Assembly (NCBI RefSeq): GCF_001044235.1
Contig: NZ_JYNL01000004.1
Span: forward strand, 749 to 64,748
DNA: 64,000 bases
Reading direction: 5' to 3'
Source: Mycolicibacterium chlorophenolicum
GTDB lineage: Bacteria > Actinomycetota > Actinomycetes > Mycobacteriales > Mycobacteriaceae
The position numbers and the translations under genes are program-made. Positions 43,033-53,038 of the stretch are shown here, piece after piece. The first letter of the stretch is position 1. Every line of letters starts with the position of its first letter. The notes under the pieces were generated by a model. That model was not told where the DNA came from. It worked only from the letters and a program-made list of their open reading frames with translations, and did no database searches.

Positions 43033-43988
43033 GCGTCGGGCTCCCAGGCGTACAGCGTCCACGCGGGCCCGGAGCTGCTCTCCGGGAAATCGATATACGT
43101 TGCGCGCACAGGCATTCCGATCTTCACGGCGGCAGGGTCGACGTCGCGGAGCTCACCGAGCATCCGCACCCCTTCCTCGAGTTCGACGAGCGCGATGACG
43201 AACGGCAGCGTCCGGCCCGGCACCTTCGGGGCGTGGTGCACCACAAAGCTGAACACGGTGCCCCTGCCCGAGGCGACGGCGTAGTCGGCGGGAGACTCCT
43301 TGTCCGCCCACAGGGCGGGCACCGGCGGGTGCTGCAACGTGCCGTCCGGACGCTTCTGAACCCGCAGTTCGTGGGCGTTGACGCCGTCCCAGAAGAACTT
43401 GGTGTCCTTCGACGATGCCGGCCGCATCATCGACTCCGCGTCGAGGTCCTCGGGGACTTCCGAGGCCGGCACGTCCTGGTCCGCGGGCCGGAACTTCATG
43501 ATGCGCCAGAGCATTTCGGCGACGGGTTCGTCGTCGACGGTCCAGGTGATCGTCTGGGTGATGAAGAAACCCTCGCCCAGCGCGGTGCGCTTGGGGCCGA
43601 TGACGTCGGTCAACTCGGCGGTGACGCTGACCTGTTCACCCGGCTGCAGGTAGCGGTGATAGGTCTGCTCGCAGTTGGTGGCGACGACGCCGACATACCC
43701 TGCCTCGTCGAACAATTCGAGGATCTTGCCCAGGGGGTCGTCGTCGGGGCGGACACCGCCCAGCCCCATCATCGTCCACACCTGGATCATGGCCGGCGGC
43801 GCCACCACACCGGGGTGCCCGGCGGCCTTCGCGGCCTCCTCGTCGACGTAGATGGGGTTCCGGTCGCCCATCGCGTCGAGCCAGTGGTCGACCATCGGCT
43901 GGTTCACCGGGTGACGTGCCTGGCGCGGCGCACTTTTGCCCTCGGCCTTGACGCGTTCGGCTGCGGCCCGGATGTCGTCAACGGTCAC
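43029..43988 (-). CDS. chsH2: ChsH2: MaoC hydratase plus DUF35 domain
   Basis: The product is 319 aa. The N-terminal MaoC half has GDRNPIYVDEEAAKAAGHPGVVAPPAMI in pieces. The C-terminal DUF35 (OB-fold) half has FFWDGVNAHELRVQKRPDG and PAVKIGMPVRATYIDFPE. It hydrates with ChsH1 and supports Ltp2 with its DUF35 domain. The GTG at 43988 overlaps the chsE2 stop (GTGA); the open frame continues upstream only as antisense of chsE2. Orthologue of Rv3542c. Confidence 0.92.
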   Translation of the reverse strand: MTVDDIRAAAERVKAEGKSAPRQARHPVNQPMVDHWLDAMGDRNPIYVDEEAAKAAGHPGVVAPPAMIQVWTMMGLGGVRPDDDPLGKILELFDEAGYVGVVATNCEQTYHRYLQPGEQVSVTAELTDVIGPKRTALGEGFFITQTITWTVDDEPVAEMLWRIMKFRPADQDVPASEVPEDLDAESMMRPASSKDTKFFWDGVNAHELRVQKRPDGTLQHPPVPALWADKESPADYAVASGRGTVFSFVVHHAPKVPGRTLPFVIALVELEEGVRMLGELRDVDPAAVKIGMPVRATYIDFPESSSGPAWTLYAWEPDA

Positions 43989-45148
43989 CTGGGGACCCTC
44001 GGAACTTTCAGCCCGGACGCCGCGATCATCTCGCGCATCACCTCGTTGACACCCCCGCCGAACGTGATGACGAGGTTGCGCTTGGTCATCTTGTCGAGCC
44101 AGTCGAGCAGCTCGCCGGTCTGCGGATCCGCCGGGTTGCCGTACGTGCCGACGATCTCCTCGGCGAGCCGGCCGACCTCCTGGATGCGTTCGGTCGAAAA
44201 CACCTTGGTGGCAGCGGCATCGGCGACGGCGATGGTCTCCCCCGACGCCGCCACCTGCCAGTTCAGCAGCTCGTTCACCCGCCAAATCGCCTTGATCTGC
44301 CCCAGCAGCCGCTTGACGTCAGCCTGCTCGATCGGCGTGACACCGTCGGAGCCGGGCTTGGACGCCCACGCATGCACCTGGTCGTAGATGCCGGCGACGC
44401 GCCCGGCCGGGCCGAGGCCCACCCGCTCGTGATTGAGCTGGGTGGTGATCAGCTTCCAGCCGCCGTTCTCCTCACCGACGAGCATGTCCGCGGGCACCCG
44501 CACGTCGTTGTAGTACGACGCGTTCGTGTGGTGCGCACCGTCGGACAGGATGATCGGCGTCCAGGAGAAGCCCGGGTCCTTGGTGTCGACGATCAGGATC
44601 GAGATGCCCTTGTGCTTGGCGGCTTCGGGATCGGTGCGGCACGCCAGCCAGATGTAGTCGGCGTCATGGGCGCCGGTCGTCCACATCTTCTGCCCGTTGA
44701 CGATGTACTCGTCGCCATGGCGAACCGCCGTCGTCCTCAAGGACGCGAGGTCGGTACCCGCGTCGGGCTCCGAGTAGCCGATCGCGAAATGGATGTCGCC
44801 GGAGAGGATTCCGGGAAGGAACTTCTTCTTCTGTTCCTCGGTGCCGTACACCTGCAGCGTGGGACCCACGGTCTGCAGCGTCACCAGCGGCAGCGGGACG
44901 TCGGCACGGTTGGCCTCGTTGACGAAGATCTGCTGTTCGATCGGCCCGAGGCCCAGGCCGCCGTACTCCTTCGGCCAGCCCATGCCGAGCTTGCCGTCCG
45001 ATCCCATCCGCTTGATCACCGCGCGGTAGGCCTCGTTGTGCCGGTTCGACTCCATCGCCTCGGCCTCTTCGGGCGTGATGAGCGTCGAGAAGTACTGTCG
45101 CAGTTCGGCTTGCAGAGCCCGCTGCTCGGGGGTCAGTTCGATGTACAT
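43985..45148 (-). CDS. chsE2: Acyl-CoA dehydrogenase ChsE2 (FadE29)
   Basis: The 387-aa product shows acyl-CoA dehydrogenase motifs: GMGWPKEYGGLGLGP, IGYSEPDAGTDLASLRTTA and NGQKMWTTGAHDADY. The family works as an alpha2beta2 heterotetramer with ChsE1 in the last dehydrogenation of the cholesterol side chain. It directly follows chsE1 with no gap (chsE1 ends at 45149). Orthologue of Rv3543c. Confidence 0.93.
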   Translation of the reverse strand: MYIELTPEQRALQAELRQYFSTLITPEEAEAMESNRHNEAYRAVIKRMGSDGKLGMGWPKEYGGLGLGPIEQQIFVNEANRADVPLPLVTLQTVGPTLQVYGTEEQKKKFLPGILSGDIHFAIGYSEPDAGTDLASLRTTAVRHGDEYIVNGQKMWTTGAHDADYIWLACRTDPEAAKHKGISILIVDTKDPGFSWTPIILSDGAHHTNASYYNDVRVPADMLVGEENGGWKLITTQLNHERVGLGPAGRVAGIYDQVHAWASKPGSDGVTPIEQADVKRLLGQIKAIWRVNELLNWQVAASGETIAVADAAATKVFSTERIQEVGRLAEEIVGTYGNPADPQTGELLDWLDKMTKRNLVITFGGGVNEVMREMIAASGLKVPRVPR

Positions 45149-46150
45149 TTACGCTCCCACCAGATCGAGACGGTGTGTCGGACCACCCAGCACCCGGGTC
45201 AGATCCTTGATCGACGAGAAGTAGCGGTTCATCGGGTAGGTGATGTCCATCCCCATACCGCCGTGCAGGTGGTGGCACAGCCGCATCGCCGGCGGAGCCT
45301 GCGAGGTGAGCCAGTAACCGAGGATCGCGAGATCGTCATCGGCGTCGAGGCCCTGGGACAGCGACCACACCGCCGACGTCGCCACCAGCGAGACGGTCCG
45401 GGAGGCGATGTAGACCTCGGACAGTTGCGCCGCGACGGTCTGGAACGTCGACAGCGGCCGGCCGAACTGCTCCCGGGTCGCGACGTAGTCAGCGGTCAAC
45501 CGGAGCGCTCCGGCGACCAGGCCGGCGGCGAAGGCACCGAAGGCGGCCAGCGCCAGCTGGTTCACGCGAAGGGGGGTGGCCCCGGCGAGCACATCACCGT
45601 CGTCGACGGCGACGTCGGCGAACGTGACCACGAACTCGTCGGCGCCGGTCGACGTCGGCGTCTTCGTCGCCGAGATCCCGTCGGCGTCGCCGCGCACCAC
45701 GACCACGCCGTTGTCGGTGGTGACGACCAGCCACTCCGCCTGACCGGCGTAGCCGACGGCGAGCTTGGTGCCGTTGAGCCGGCCGGCCGAGAACGTGGTC
45801 GCCGGCCGGTCGGGCTGGGAGACGCCGGGCTCGTTGAGCGCCAGGCTGAGCACCGACCCCTTGGCCACGCCCGCGAGGTAGCGGTCCTGCTGGGGTTCGG
45901 AGGCCAGCTCGCCCAGCACCGCTGCCGCAGCGAGGGTGACCGGCGCCGGGCTGATCGTCCCGTGCCTGCCGATCTCGGTCAGCGCGGTCGCGATCTCGGC
46001 GAGGCCGAGCCCGTCACCGCCCAGCCGTTCCGGAGCGGCCAGTGCCGGTACGCCGCCGGAAACCAAAGCCTCCCAGCTGTTGTCGCGTTCCAGCACGGAC
46101 GTCACCACATCGGCGACCGCCTGCTGACCCTCGTCTGGACTGAAGTCCAC
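45149..46150 (-). CDS. chsE1: Acyl-CoA dehydrogenase ChsE1 (FadE28)
   Basis: The product is 333 aa from a GTG with GAGGAGG upstream (DFSPDEGQQAVADVV). It is shorter and more diverged than ChsE2. It retains LGGDGLGLAEIATALTEIGRHG and the C-terminal HHLHGGMGMDITYPMNRY helix that forms the FAD-binding interface. It is the partner subunit of ChsE2. It follows cyp125 by 26 bp. Orthologue of Rv3544c. Confidence 0.92.
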   Translation of the reverse strand: MDFSPDEGQQAVADVVTSVLERDNSWEALVSGGVPALAAPERLGGDGLGLAEIATALTEIGRHGTISPAPVTLAAAAVLGELASEPQQDRYLAGVAKGSVLSLALNEPGVSQPDRPATTFSAGRLNGTKLAVGYAGQAEWLVVTTDNGVVVVRGDADGISATKTPTSTGADEFVVTFADVAVDDGDVLAGATPLRVNQLALAAFGAFAAGLVAGALRLTADYVATREQFGRPLSTFQTVAAQLSEVYIASRTVSLVATSAVWSLSQGLDADDDLAILGYWLTSQAPPAMRLCHHLHGGMGMDITYPMNRYFSSIKDLTRVLGGPTHRLDLVGA

Positions 46151-46176
46151 CCGACACCTCCTCGAGTCTCGATGTG

Positions 46177-47439
46177 TCAGTGGCTGACCGGGCAACCCTT
46201 GCCGGTGTAGTCCACCTGCCAGTGTTTGATGCCGTTGAGCCAGCCCGACTTTAACCGCTCCGGATCACCGATCGGCTTGAGTTCCGGCATGTTGTCGGCG
46301 ACGGCGTTGAAGATCAGGTTGATCGTCATCTTCGCGAGGTTCGCCCCGATGCAATAGTGCGCTCCGGTGCCGCCGAAACCGACGTGCGGGTTCGGGCTAC
46401 GCATGATGTCGAACCGGTCCGGGTTCTCGAAGACCTCTTCGTCGAAGTTGGCCGAGCGGTAGGACATCACGACGCGCTCGCCCTTCTTGATGGCCACCCC
46501 GCCGAGTTCGGTGTCCTCCAGCGCGGTGCGCTGGAAGGCCGACACCGGCGTGGCCCAGCGGACGATCTCGTCGGCGGCGGTCTCCGGCCGTTCCTTCTTG
46601 TAGAGCTCCCATTGCTCGGGGTTCTGGGAGAACGCGATCATGCCGTGGGTGATCGAATTGCGGGTGGTCTCGTTGCCGGCCACCGCCAGCATCACCACGA
46701 AGAAACCGAACTCGTCGTCGGAGAGCTTCTCGCCCTCGATGTCGGCCTCGATGAGCTTGGTGACGATGTCCTCGGTCGGGTTGTTCTTGCGCTCCTCGGC
46801 CATCTTCATCGCGTAGGTGATGAGCTCGAAGGACGACATCGCAGGGTCGACGTCGGCGTACTCGGGGTCCTCACCGGCGGTCATCTCGTTCGACCACCGG
46901 AACAGCTTGTCGCGATCCTCCTGCGGGACACCGAGGAGACCGGCGATGGCCTGCAGCGGCAGCTCACACGACACCTGCTCGACGAAGTCTCCCGAGCCCT
47001 CGGCGGCGGCGGTCCGGGCGATCTGCTGCGCGCGGTCGCGCAACTCGGCCTCGAGCCGTCCCACGGCGCGCGGCGTGAACCCGCGGGAGATGATCTTGCG
47101 CAGCCGGGTGTGCTGGGGCGCATCCATGTTCAGCAGCACGGCCTTCTGGAGGTCGATCGCGTCGCGGGTCATGCCCTGCGGCCACGTCGGGATCGCGCCG
47201 TCGGGCGAGCTGCCGAACAGGTCGTTGCGCTTGGACACCTCCTTGACATCGGCGTGCTTGGTCACCAGCCAGTAACCCTTGTCGCCGAAGCCTCCGGTGC
47301 CGCCCGGCACGTCCACCCAGTGGACAGGCTCGGAATGCCGGAGTTGCGCCAACTCTTCTACGGGCAGACGCTCGAGATTCAGGCTCGCGTCGAGGAAGTC
47401 GAAGTCGGGGCTGATCGGGCAAGAGTTCGGGCCAGGCAT
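46177..47439 (-). CDS. cyp125: Steroid C26-monooxygenase CYP125
   Basis: The 420-aa cytochrome P450 has the I-helix AVAGNETTRNS, the EIVRWATPVSAFQR (ExxR-adjacent) segment and the heme-binding FGGTGAHYCIG with Cys363. CYP125 oxidises the terminal side-chain carbon of cholesterol/cholestenone to start side-chain degradation. It is the first gene of the operon cyp125-chsE1-chsE2-chsH2-chsH1-ltp2; a KstR box lies 19 bp upstream of its ATG. Orthologue of Rv3545c. Confidence 0.95.
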   Translation of the reverse strand: MPGPNSCPISPDFDFLDASLNLERLPVEELAQLRHSEPVHWVDVPGGTGGFGDKGYWLVTKHADVKEVSKRNDLFGSSPDGAIPTWPQGMTRDAIDLQKAVLLNMDAPQHTRLRKIISRGFTPRAVGRLEAELRDRAQQIARTAAAEGSGDFVEQVSCELPLQAIAGLLGVPQEDRDKLFRWSNEMTAGEDPEYADVDPAMSSFELITYAMKMAEERKNNPTEDIVTKLIEADIEGEKLSDDEFGFFVVMLAVAGNETTRNSITHGMIAFSQNPEQWELYKKERPETAADEIVRWATPVSAFQRTALEDTELGGVAIKKGERVVMSYRSANFDEEVFENPDRFDIMRSPNPHVGFGGTGAHYCIGANLAKMTINLIFNAVADNMPELKPIGDPERLKSGWLNGIKHWQVDYTGKGCPVSH

Positions 47440-47457
47440 AGGGAAGCACTCCTCAAT

Positions 47458-47471
47458 TGCAACGTGTTCTA
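47458..47471. promoter_or_regulatory. KstR operator upstream of cyp125
   Basis: TGCAACGTGTTCTA matches TnnAACnnGTTnnA at all fixed positions. It is 19 bp upstream of the cyp125 start codon and should control the side-chain operon. Confidence 0.9.
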
Positions 47472-47536
47472 GTGCCAGTAAAACATGCCTCCACCGCAGA
47501 TAAAAGGCACGGCGGCATCGCCGCTTGTCAGAGTAA

Positions 47537-47550
47537 TGAAACGTGTTCTA
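47537..47550. promoter_or_regulatory. KstR operator upstream of fadA5
   Basis: TGAAACGTGTTCTA matches TnnAACnnGTTnnA at all fixed positions and ends 10 bp before the fadA5 ATG. With the box at 47458 it gives each divergent gene its own operator, 79 bp apart. Confidence 0.9.
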
Positions 47551-47551
47551 G

Positions 47552-48723
<1,172 letters not shown>

Positions 48724-48724
<1 letters not shown>

Positions 48725-49110
48725 TGGGGATTTCTGATGCGGACCGCATCGCCGCGGCGCAGGCCTACATCAGCGCGCTGGCGAGCCACGACGCCGACGG
48801 TGTCCCGTTCGCGCCGGGGTGCACCCGTGTCGAGGTCGGCCTCAAGACGGGCTTCTCGGGAAACCACCTGCGGCGCAGCCTGAACGGTGGCCTGCAGTAC
48901 CGGGTGATCGACGCGGTCACCACACCGGAGTTCACCGTCGACGGCGACACGGTGCGGGCCCGTTTCGACCTGGTGACCACGCCGCGACTGGCTGGCCGCC
49001 GGGTGGGCGCTCACATCGACGAGACGTTCCTGATCCCCGCCGACGACCCGTCCGGCCGGGCCCAGATCCACCACATCAACGCTTCCATTCGCCCGTTCCT
49101 GACGCGATAA
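48724..49110 (+). CDS. Small NTF2-like protein of unknown function
   Basis: The product is 128 aa from a GTG sharing a base with the fadA5 stop. The N-terminal helix (SDADRIAAAQAYISALASHDADGV) followed by strands with a C-terminal HHINASIRPF looks like an SnoaL/NTF2-type cone fold. It has no counterpart in the M. tuberculosis fadA5-ddn gap as I remember it. It is cotranscribed with fadA5 and so may act on a steroid intermediate, which is inference only. Confidence 0.65.
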
Positions 49111-49111
49111 G

Positions 49112-49600
49112 GTGCACGCCGTGGCCGAACCCTCCCGTCCGCTGTCGGACAAGCAGATCAAGAGTCTGAACTCCAAGCCCGTCGCCGTCGCCATCAAGTG
49201 GATGTCGCGCGGGCAGACCTGGCTGTTCAAGAAGACAAACGGCCGGTTCGGCGACAAGTTCCTGCGCGGCTCGGAGGTCGGCATCCTGACCACGAAGGGC
49301 CGCAAGAGCGGCGAACCCCGTGACGTGCCGCTGCTGTTCCTGCAGGAGGACCAGCGGATCGTGCTCGTGGCTTCCCAGGGCGGCCGCGACACCCACCCGA
49401 TGTGGTACCTCAACATCAAGACACACGCGACCGTGTCGTTCCAGACCAAGCGGGAGACACTGTCCCTCGTCGCGCGCGAGGCCGATGACGCTGAGCGCGA
49501 GCACTACTGGCCCAAGCTCGACGCGATGTACCCCGACTACGCGAACTACCGGTCCTACACCTCGCGCAAGATCCCGATCATCATCTGCGACCCGGCCTGA
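49112..49600 (+). CDS. Deazaflavin (F420)-dependent nitroreductase-family protein (Ddn-like)
   Basis: The product is up to 162 aa; a GTG three codons inside (49121, MAEPSRPLSDKQ) is an equally good start. The split-barrel markers are FLRGSEVGILTTKGRKSGEPRDVPLLF, VASQGGRDTHPMWYLNIKTH and YPDYANYRSYTSRKIPIIIC. It is at the Rv3547 (ddn) position. Ddn reduces quinones and nitroimidazole drugs with F420H2; whether this orthologue activates such drugs is unknown. Confidence 0.87.
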   Translation: MHAVAEPSRPLSDKQIKSLNSKPVAVAIKWMSRGQTWLFKKTNGRFGDKFLRGSEVGILTTKGRKSGEPRDVPLLFLQEDQRIVLVASQGGRDTHPMWYLNIKTHATVSFQTKRETLSLVAREADDAEREHYWPKLDAMYPDYANYRSYTSRKIPIIICDPA

Positions 49601-49601
49601 A

Positions 49602-50507
49602 TCACGCCCCGTAGACGGGCACCGCGGGGCGCGCCTTCGACAGCAGGTCGGCGACGACGGGGCCGAGTTCGGCCGGATCCCACTTCGCGCCCTTGTCGAT
49701 CTCCGGTCCGTGCGCCCATCCCTCGGCGACGCGGATCTTGCCGCCCTCGACCTCGAACATCGTGCCGGTGACGTCCCGCGATTCGACGCTGCCCAGCCAC
49801 ACCACCAGCGGCGAGATGTTCTCCGGCGCCATCGCGTCGAAATCCTGGTCCTGAGTGGACATCATGTCCGCGAAGACGGTCTCGGTCATCCGGGTGCGCG
49901 CCGACGGCGCGATCGCGTTGACCGACACCCCGTAGCGGCCCATCTCGGCGGCGGCGACGAGCGTCAGCGCCGCGATGCCCGCTTTGGCGGCGCTGTAGTT
50001 GGCCTGCCCGACGCTGCCCTGCAGTCCCGCACCGGAACTGGTGTTGATGATGCGGGCGTCGACCTGCTCGCCGGCCTTGGACTTGGCCCGCCAGTACGCG
50101 GCCGCGTGCTTCATCGTCGCGAAGTGCCCCTTGAGGTGTACGGCAGTGACCGCATCAAACTCTTCTTCACTGGTGTTCGCGAACATCCGGTCCCGCACGA
50201 TGCCGGCGTTGTTGACCAGGACATCGAGACCGCCGAACGCGTCGACGGCCGTCTGGATGAGGCCTTCGGCCTGCGCCCAGTCCGCGACGTTGGCGCCACT
50301 GGTGACGGCTTCGCCTCCGGCGGAGACGATCTCGTCGACGACGCTCTGCGCGGCGCTGCCGCCGCCGGCCGGCGATCCATCCAGGCCCACACCGATGTCG
50401 TTGACCACCACCCGCGCGCCCTCGGCGGCGAAAGCCAGGGCGTGCGCCCGGCCGATTCCGCCGCCCGCACCCGTCACGATGACCACACGGCCGTCGAGCA
50501 ATCCCAT
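49602..50507 (-). CDS. Short-chain dehydrogenase (Rv3548c type)
   Basis: The product is 301 aa with VVIVTGAGGGIGRAHALAFA (cofactor motif), NNAGIVRDR, the catalytic Ser in INTSSGAGLQGS and YSAAKAG (Tyr/Lys). The C-terminal extension (MFEVEGGKIRVAEGW) is that of the Rv3548c group of steroid-locus SDRs. It lies 14 bp after the next SDR gene on the same strand and is downstream of a KstR2 box. Substrate unknown. Confidence 0.88.
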   Translation of the reverse strand: MGLLDGRVVIVTGAGGGIGRAHALAFAAEGARVVVNDIGVGLDGSPAGGGSAAQSVVDEIVSAGGEAVTSGANVADWAQAEGLIQTAVDAFGGLDVLVNNAGIVRDRMFANTSEEEFDAVTAVHLKGHFATMKHAAAYWRAKSKAGEQVDARIINTSSGAGLQGSVGQANYSAAKAGIAALTLVAAAEMGRYGVSVNAIAPSARTRMTETVFADMMSTQDQDFDAMAPENISPLVVWLGSVESRDVTGTMFEVEGGKIRVAEGWAHGPEIDKGAKWDPAELGPVVADLLSKARPAVPVYGA

Positions 50508-50521
50508 GTGTGTTGTCTCCT

Positions 50522-51304
50522 TCAGTGTTTGATGTCTGCAGTGGTGGTCGACAGGTAGTGCGGTGGCTCGCCGCCGCCGTGCACCTCGAGCGACGCCCCG
50601 CTGATGTAGGACGCCGCCGGGGATGCCAGGAACGCGGTGGCCCAGCCGATGTCCTCCGGTCGGGCGAGCCGGCCGAGTGGCACGTTGCGCGAGATCGCGG
50701 CGATGGAGTCGGCGTCGCCGTAGAACAGTTCGGACTGCTCGGTCTCGACCATTCCGACGACCACCGAGTTCACCCGCACCTTGGGCGCCCACTCGACGGC
50801 GAGCGTGGCGGTCATGTTCTCGATGCCGGCCTTCGCCGCGCCGTAGGCGACCGTGCCGGGGGTGGGTCGCCGGCCGCTGACACTGGAGATGTTCACGATC
50901 GACCCACCCGAATCCTGCTGCTGCATCACCGCATTGGCGTGCGTCGACACCGACAATGCGCCGAGCAGGTTGAGCTCGACGATCTTGCGGCTGAACTTCG
51001 CCGACGCCTCGGCGGCCAGGACGTAGGGCGAGCCGCCGGCGTTGTTCACCACGACGTCGAGGCGGCCGTGGTCGGCGGCGATGCCGTCGACCAGGGCGGC
51101 GACCGCGTCGTCGTCGCGGATGTCGCAGGCCCGGAACTCGAAGGGGGATCCGTCGACGGGACGGCGCGCACACGTCACGACGGTGGCGCCTTGCTCGGCG
51201 AAGACCCTGCTGATACCGGCGCCGACACCGCGCACACCGCCGGTCACGAGCACGACGCGGCCGCTGAGGGCGAGGCGGATGGTGCTGTCGACGGCGTCAG
51301 TCAC
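50522..51304 (-). CDS. Short-chain dehydrogenase (Rv3549c type)
   Basis: The product is 260 aa: VVLVTGGVRGVGAGISRVFAEQG, NNAGGSPYVLAAE, VNISSVSGRRPTPG (Ser) and YGAAKAG (Tyr/Lys). It starts with a GTG, 16 bp from the KstR2 operator, and is divergent from echA20. Together with the preceding SDR it probably belongs to CD-ring catabolism. Substrate unknown. Confidence 0.88.
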   Translation of the reverse strand: MTDAVDSTIRLALSGRVVLVTGGVRGVGAGISRVFAEQGATVVTCARRPVDGSPFEFRACDIRDDDAVAALVDGIAADHGRLDVVVNNAGGSPYVLAAEASAKFSRKIVELNLLGALSVSTHANAVMQQQDSGGSIVNISSVSGRRPTPGTVAYGAAKAGIENMTATLAVEWAPKVRVNSVVVGMVETEQSELFYGDADSIAAISRNVPLGRLARPEDIGWATAFLASPAASYISGASLEVHGGGEPPHYLSTTTADIKH

Positions 51305-51319
51305 TGTGCTAGCGTACCA

Positions 51320-51333
51320 AGCAAGTGCTTGCT
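51320..51333. promoter_or_regulatory. KstR2 operator between Rv3549c-like gene and echA20
   Basis: AGCAAGTGCTTGCT fits the KstR2 consensus AnCAAGnnCTTGnT perfectly and is a complete 14-bp palindrome. It lies 16 bp from the SDR start and 24 bp from the echA20 start, so it can control both directions. Confidence 0.9.
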
Positions 51334-51357
51334 TAGGTAGCCACCCAGGAGTTGCGC

Positions 51358-52113
51358 ATGCCGATCACCACCGCGACGGTGGAGCCGGGAATCGTCTCGG
51401 TCACCGTCGGCTACCCGCCCGTCAACGCGATTCCGTCGCGCGGCTGGTTCGAACTCGCCGACGCGATCACCGCGGCCGGCCGTGACCTCAGCACGCACGT
51501 GGTGATCCTGCGCGCGGAGGGTCGCGGCTTCAACGCCGGCGTCGACATCAAGGAGATGCAGAAGACCGAGGGCTTCACCGCGCTGATCGACGCCAACCGC
51601 GGCTGCTTCGAGGCGTTCCGCGCGGTGTACGAGTGCGCGGTGCCGGTAGTGGCCGCGGTCAACGGATTCTGCGTGGGCGGCGGCATCGGGCTCGTCGGCA
51701 ACGCCGACGTCATCGTCGCCTCGGACGACGCGAAGTTCGGGCTGCCCGAGGTCGAGCGCGGGGCGCTCGGCGCGGCGACGCACCTGTCCCGCCTTGTACC
51801 GCAACACATGATGCGCCGGTTGTTCTTCACGGCGGCCACCGTCGACGCCGCGACGCTGCACCACTTCGGATCGGTGCACGAGGTCGTCCCCCGCGCGGAG
51901 CTCGACGACGCCGCGCTGCGGGTGGCCCGCGACATCGCGTCCAAGGACACCCGGGTGATCCGCGCCGCCAAGGAAGCGCTGAACTTCATCGACATCCAGC
52001 CGGTCAACGCGCGCTACCGCATGGAGCAGGGCTTCACGTTCGAACTCAACCTCGCCGGCGTGTCCGACGAGCACCGCGACGCGTTCGCGGGGACGGACAA
52101 GAGAGCTAGATGA
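51358..52113 (+). CDS. echA20: Crotonase-fold hydrolase EchA20
   Basis: The product is 251 aa with the crotonase oxyanion segments GRGFNAGVDIKEMQ and NGFCVGGGIGL, and FGLPEVERGALGAATHLSRL. EchA20 opens the remaining ring of the steroid CD degradation intermediate (HIEC-CoA). The ATG at 51358 follows GGAGTTGCGC. It is the first gene of echA20-ipdA-ipdB-ipdC. Orthologue of Rv3550. Confidence 0.93.
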   Translation: MPITTATVEPGIVSVTVGYPPVNAIPSRGWFELADAITAAGRDLSTHVVILRAEGRGFNAGVDIKEMQKTEGFTALIDANRGCFEAFRAVYECAVPVVAAVNGFCVGGGIGLVGNADVIVASDDAKFGLPEVERGALGAATHLSRLVPQHMMRRLFFTAATVDAATLHHFGSVHEVVPRAELDDAALRVARDIASKDTRVIRAAKEALNFIDIQPVNARYRMEQGFTFELNLAGVSDEHRDAFAGTDKRAR

Positions 52114-52147
52114 TTCGGCGGGCACGAGCGAAGCGAGCGGGGAAGTA

Positions 52148-53038
52148 GTGGCAGACAAGAGAACGACTCTCGACGAGGCGGTCGCCGGGGTCGAGAGCGG
52201 CATGACGATCGGCATCGGCGGATGGGGATCGCGGCGCAAGCCGATGGCGTTCGTGCGGGCGCTGCTGCGCACCGACGTCACCGACCTGACCGTGGTGAGC
52301 TACGGCGGACCCGACATCGGCCTGCTGTGCTCGGCCGGCAAGATCAAGCGGGTCTACTACGGCTTCGTGTCGCTGGACTCGCCACCGTTCTACGATCCGT
52401 GGTTCGCCAAGGCGCGCACGTCCGGGACCATCGAGGCGCGCGAGATGGACGAGGGCATGCTGCGCTGCGGACTGCAGGCCGCCGCGCAGCGACTGCCGTT
52501 CCTGCCGATCCGCGCCGGACTGGGTAGCGACGTCCGCGCATTCTGGGGAGACGAACTCAAGACCGTGCGTTCGCCGTACCCCACGGGTGACGGCGTCGAG
52601 GAACTGATCGCGATGCCCGCGCTGAACCTCGACGCCGCGTTCGTGCACATGAACGTCGGCGACGCGCGAGGCAACGCGGCCTACACGGGTATCGACCCGT
52701 ACTTCGACGACCTGTTCCTGATGTCGGCCCAGAAGCGTTACCTGTCGGTCGAGAAGGTGGTGCCGACCGAGGAACTGGTGAAATCGGTTCCGCCGCAGGC
52801 TCTGCTGATCAACCGGATGATGGTCGACACCGTCGTCGAGGCGCCGGGCGGTGCGCACTTCACCACCGCCGAGCCCGACTATCGGCGCGACGAGAAGTTC
52901 CAACGGCACTATGCCGAGGCCGCCGGATCCGACGAGACGTGGTCGTCGTTCGTCCAGACGTACCTGTCCGGCAGCGAGGCCGACTACCAGGCGGCCGTGC
53001 GCAAGTTCAAGGAGTCCACCGAGGGGGACCGAGCATGA
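52148..53038 (+). CDS. ipdA: IpdA, alpha subunit of the COCHEA-CoA hydrolase
   Basis: The product is 296 aa from a GTG (ADKRTTLDEAVAGVESG). It has the CoA-transferase family I alpha-like pattern TIGIGGWGSRRKPMAFVRALL and VVSYGGPDIGLLCSAGKIK. IpdAB looks like a CoA transferase but hydrolyses the last carbocyclic ring of cholesterol. Its TGA overlaps the ipdB ATG (ATGA), as expected for two subunits. Orthologue of Rv3551. Confidence 0.93.
   Translation: MADKRTTLDEAVAGVESGMTIGIGGWGSRRKPMAFVRALLRTDVTDLTVVSYGGPDIGLLCSAGKIKRVYYGFVSLDSPPFYDPWFAKARTSGTIEAREMDEGMLRCGLQAAAQRLPFLPIRAGLGSDVRAFWGDELKTVRSPYPTGDGVEELIAMPALNLDAAFVHMNVGDARGNAAYTGIDPYFDDLFLMSAQKRYLSVEKVVPTEELVKSVPPQALLINRMMVDTVVEAPGGAHFTTAEPDYRRDEKFQRHYAEAAGSDETWSSFVQTYLSGSEADYQAAVRKFKESTEGDRA

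Noticed and set aside
43989..44285. Upstream extension of chsH2 to 418 residues
   Set aside because: The extra part lies inside chsE2 in another frame; the GTG at 43988 overlaps the chsE2 stop as elsewhere in the operon and gives the family length.
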